From assembly GCF_002368415.1 (NCBI RefSeq), contig NZ_AP018290.1, positions 9,043,717 through 9,107,716 of the forward strand: 64,000 nt of DNA, written 5' to 3'. The stretch's first letter is position 1, and each line of letters begins with the position of its first letter. Below, piece by piece: positions 63,839 to 64,000 of this stretch. Origin of the DNA: Calothrix sp. NIES-4105 (lineage in GTDB: Bacteria > Cyanobacteriota > Cyanobacteriia > Cyanobacteriales > Nostocaceae). The notes under the pieces were generated by a model. That model saw only the letters and a list, made by a program, of their open reading frames with translations, made no database searches and had not been told where the DNA came from. The translations under genes were made by a program, and so were the position numbers.

Positions 63839-64000
63839 ATTAGAATATTGTAAGGGACGGGGCATTCTTAAAGCCCTAACACCCCCACAGATGTTTTATT
63901 AAAAATAGGCGCCAATTTTCCAAAGCAATTACTCGAAAATGCTTCTACCGTTCTAAGTCAGAATTTGAGGTTAAAGCAAAATCTTAAGTAGCGCACGGAC

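Overview
The window comes from a filamentous, probably heterocyst-forming cyanobacterium (Nostocales). The grounds are a complete phycocyanin operon (cpcBACDEF), the NDH-1 subunit NdhM, a cyanobacterial nitrate cluster with an NtcA-type promoter, a XisI protein, a KGK-domain gene and repeat families typical of Nostocales. No phycoerythrocyanin genes, tRNA, rRNA, CRISPR array or intact insertion sequence were seen. The usual cyanobacterial palindrome HIP1 (GCGATCGC) was not found. GGCGCC occurs instead roughly once per 750 bases, and CGCGCG/GCGCGC is also very frequent.

Layout. 0-2.5 kb: two tandemly duplicated PEP-CTERM-type exported proteins, each with its own terminator. 2.6-3.2 kb: a nuclease-fold-like unknown. 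3.7-17.7 kb: nitrate assimilation, with nirB-like (divergent), nirA, nrtA, nrtB, nrtC, nrtD, a terminator, nrtP, narB, a PsiE-like membrane protein and narM. The cluster encodes both an ABC and an MFS nitrate transporter, the two reductases and a maturation partner for each. 17.7-21.2 kb: a decaying accessory region with a frameshifted antitoxin, a PIN-toxin tail joined to a BREX brxA fragment, a frameshifted AlbA_2/ATPase gene, a 66-bp tandem array and a frameshifted KGK gene. 21.5-29 kb: a DJ-1/PfpI protein, then FHA-PrsW membrane protease, an unknown protein, CHAT protease-FHA and a zinc-ribbon PP2C phosphatase, which together look like a phospho-controlled proteolysis module.

29.2-36.9 kb: a phytase-like esterase, ndhM, a small putative heterocyst regulator, an Rre1-like response regulator, a glycosyltransferase, a carboxyl-terminal protease and a YdcF protein. 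37.2-40.3 kb: three glycosyltransferase-type genes on the plus strand, followed by a histidine-kinase remnant. 41-49.5 kb: recJ, the cpc operon read on the minus strand from a clear promoter, and a CpcS/CpeS-type bilin lyase. 50-57 kb: a second glycan-type gene, a DCC-family protein, three small stress-protein families (YflT-like, GlsB/YeaQ, CsbD), a NarL-type regulator, a PsbP-like protein and a GT2-TPR protein. 57-64 kb: an aspartate aminotransferase, a CAP-domain remnant, an O-methyltransferase, XisI, a carotenoid-desaturase-like flavoprotein, a SAM methyltransferase and a 62-bp direct repeat.

The intergenic DNA is rich in short repeats. The most distinctive is a heptamer family (GTGCTGA / CAGCACT) that forms hairpins at nine places and lies in frame inside narB and recJ. 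Identifications rest on reading motifs and family resemblance; no database search was possible.
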